From CAMBDR01 sp046597185 (lineage in GTDB: Bacteria; Pseudomonadota; Gammaproteobacteria; Burkholderiales; Burkholderiaceae_D), in assembly GCA_046597185.1 (NCBI GenBank), contig JBKJLF010000654.1, positions 1 to 15,856 on the forward strand: a stretch of 15,856 nucleotides of DNA. Direction: 5' to 3'. Numbering within the stretch: position 1 is the first letter of the stretch; every line of letters starts with the position of its first letter. Below the pieces are notes generated by a model. That model was not told the DNA's origin. It worked only from the letters and a program-made list of their open reading frames with translations, and did not search any database. Shown in pieces: positions 14,389 to 15,856 of this stretch. Position numbers and translations under genes: made by a program.

Positions 14389-15856
14389 ATGTTTCAAGTC
14401 AGCTTAAGGCAAGCTGCCCACACCCGGGCCACTACCCTGCTACCGGGCATACTGGTCAGATCGTGCCGCTGGGGCCGATGGTCCCGATGGTACGAATGGT
14501 GCGAACGGCCCATATATTGGGTCGGGCTGATCGGCATTCTCTGCTGCATCCTGTGCTACCTGATCGGACCCGTCCAGGCCGGGCCAATCCAGGCCGGGCC
14601 CATCCAGGCCGGGCCCATCCAGGCCGAGCCCATCCAGGCCGGGCCCATCCAGGCCGGGCCCATCCAAGCTGCGCCCGGCAGCGAATTTACCTTTGCCCTG
14701 CCCGAGTTGGAAAAAGTAGGCGATGCCAAATCGCTGCCCGAAGTCATCACTTCTTTGGCGCAAGATACGCGCGGTTTGATCTGGATCGGCACGCAACAAG
14801 GCCTGGTGCGCTACGATGGCTACCGATTTCGCAAATTTACCCATGGCAAGGGCGCGCCCACCTCGCTGGCGGGGGATTACGTGTATGCCTTATGTGCGGC
14901 CAAAGACGGGCGAGTTTGGGTTGGCACGCATAGCGATGGCTTATCGGTATTTGATCCGACCAATGAACAATTCCAACATTTTGTCCACCACGACCAGCGC
15001 CCCGATTCGCTCTCGGCGGGGCGCATTTCAGCGCTGCTGGAAGATGCCATCGGCGGCCTCTGGATCGCCACCAATCAAGGGCTGGACTACCTGCCGCCCA
15101 AGGCCCAACGCTTTATTCATTACCGCCATGCTGCGGGCAATCCCAACAGCCTTTTGGATGACAAGGTGCGTAGCCTGTTGCTGGACAAAGCCGGGCGGCT
15201 GTGGGTAGGCAGCGTGGGCGGCTTGCAACGCTTGAGGTCCAATGGCATTGATTTTGAAACCATCGGCGCATCATCGGACAATCCATTGACGGGCAAAGCA
15301 ATTCAATCCCTGTTTCAAGCGCAAGATGGCAAACTCTGGGTGGGTACGGGTGCGCACGGCGCAGCCTGGCTGGATGTGGGTAACAACGCCCAGGCTGGCA
15401 CACTCCACTGGCTGCCACTGGACCCGACTTCGGACAAGGCGCTCAAGCATGGCTGGATCAATGGCATTGCGCAAGTGACGCCCGATCAAATCTGGCTTGC
15501 CAGCAACGGCGGCGGCATTCATATTGTGGCCGCCAGTGATGGCCGGGTGCTACAACATTTGCGCCATACCCCGGCCTCACCCGCCAGCCTTGCTGGCGAT
15601 GCAATCCGGCCCTTACTGCTCGATCACGCCGGTTTGCTATGGATTGGCACCTGGGGCGCGGGCCTGCAATTTTTCAATAGCAAAAACAATATGATCCGCA
15701 TTTTACGCCATAACCCAAGCCTGCCGCAGGGCTTGAGCCACTCTGATGTGGGTAGCGTGCTGGAACTTGACAACGGCCAGATTTTGGTCGGCACCAATGG
15801 CAACGGCATTGATATTTTTGATCGCACCCTCGGTTTGGTAGGCGGCCACCGCGTCG
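14389..15856 (+). CDS. Two-component-type beta-propeller sensor, N-terminal part
   Basis: The frame starts at ATG 14389 (GGTGA five bases ahead; in-frame TAG at 14350) and is still open at the window end, so about 489 residues are visible. A basic stretch of roughly 44 residues precedes a hydrophobic segment VGLIGILCCILCYLIG (45-60), a signal peptide or anchor, then seven GP(I/V)QA-type repeats (60-94). From about 110 onward come repeated propeller blades of the Reg_prop type: LIWIGTQQGLVRYDG, RVWVGTHSDGLSVFD, GLWIATNQGLDYL, RLWVGSVGGLQRL, LLWIGTWGAGLQFF. In this family the propeller is periplasmic and is followed by a Y_Y_Y domain, one TM and a histidine kinase or GGDEF output, which would lie beyond the edge. 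The ligand is unknown. The start could also be later than 14389, since the first 44 residues are unusually Arg/Trp-rich. Confidence 0.85.
   Translation, partial: MFQVSLRQAAHTRATTLLPGILVRSCRWGRWSRWYEWCERPIYWVGLIGILCCILCYLIGPVQAGPIQAGPIQAGPIQAEPIQAGPIQAGPIQAAPGSEFTFALPELEKVGDAKSLPEVITSLAQDTRGLIWIGTQQGLVRYDGYRFRKFTHGKGAPTSLAGDYVYALCAAKDGRVWVGTHSDGLSVFDPTNEQFQHFVHHDQRPDSLSAGRISALLEDAIGGLWIATNQGLDYLPPKAQRFIHYRHAAGNPNSLLDDKVRSLLLDKAGRLWVGSVGGLQRLRSNGIDFETIGASSDNPLTGKAIQSLFQAQDGKLWVGTGAHGAAWLDVGNNAQAGTLHWLPLDPTSDKALKHGWINGIAQVTPDQIWLASNGGGIHIVAASDGRVLQHLRHTPASPASLAGDAIRPLLLDHAGLLWIGTWGAGLQFFNSKNNMIRILRHNPSLPQGLSHSDVGSVLELDNGQILVGTNGNGIDIFDRTLGLVGGHRV
14566..14670 (+). repeat. Seven 15-bp tandem repeats at the signal-peptide end of the sensor
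   Basis: Seven head-to-tail 15-bp units (consensus GGGCCCATCCAGGCC) encode GPIQA with small variations (GPVQA first, EPIQA fifth). Units are nearly identical at DNA level, third codon positions included, so the expansion is recent. The length is in-frame and each unit ends in a potential signal-peptidase site. Confidence 0.95.

Noticed and set aside
14440..14844. Collagen-like GLDGP repeat protein on the minus strand, and GADGPDG-like codons in another plus frame
   Set aside because: Both are shadows of the 15-bp repeat and Arg/Trp-rich start of the sensor frame. Propeller blades continue in the sensor frame for over 1 kb.
1..15856. CRISPR array, tRNA/rRNA genes, transposase or IS ends, phage integrase
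   Set aside because: None is seen. The only tandem repeats are the in-frame coding arrays at 11543-11667 and 14566-14670, with no spacer-like variable units.

Overview
The window looks like chromosome from a Gram-negative proteobacterium, plausibly a betaproteobacterium. The grounds are moderate-to-high GC, consensus sigma70 promoters, a long-form 2-isopropylmalate synthase, an AraC/OruR-type regulator, a spinster-like MFS porter and a propeller-type sensor. I cannot place it more narrowly from sequence alone.

Left part (1-9368). At the left edge is a decayed DUF4011-type helicase-related gene with two frameshifts. Next comes a redox and transport locus on the minus strand. It holds a 1315-residue fusion of a 7Fe ferredoxin, an FprA-like FAD/NADPH reductase and a molybdopterin oxidoreductase; a 12-TM MFS transporter; and a 207-residue protein with a PCP motif like family-2 (heme-thiolate) peroxidases. 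Diverging from these is an AraC-family regulator, translationally coupled to a chorismate-lyase-like protein. Three intergenic segments (about 4822-4990, 6536-6716 and 7638-7725) are homologous to one another. Each carries hexamers TGGCCG or TGATCG spaced exactly 21 bp apart, like AraC half-sites. Two of the segments also keep the decayed first codons of an AraC gene. The simplest reading is a duplicated regulator-plus-operator unit in which two regulator copies decayed and the operators stayed. One surviving AraC protein would then control the whole locus and itself.

Middle part (9382-11790, minus strand). This is accessory DNA. A two-gene cassette encodes a Pro-rich tandem-repeat peptide and a multi-TM protein, with its own TATAAT box and a classic intrinsic terminator. 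Downstream of the terminator lie a 5'-truncated reading frame and two small unrecognised genes that read on from it.

Right part (12045-15856, plus strand). leuA has a consensus promoter overlapped by an inverted repeat. It is preceded by an unannotated 45-codon leader peptide with five consecutive Leu codons (four of them CTA), which points to Leu-responsive attenuation. After a 12-bp-stem hairpin and about 260 bp without a convincing gene, a membrane-targeted two-component-propeller sensor begins and runs off the window. Its signal-peptide end is expanded by seven 15-bp tandem repeats.
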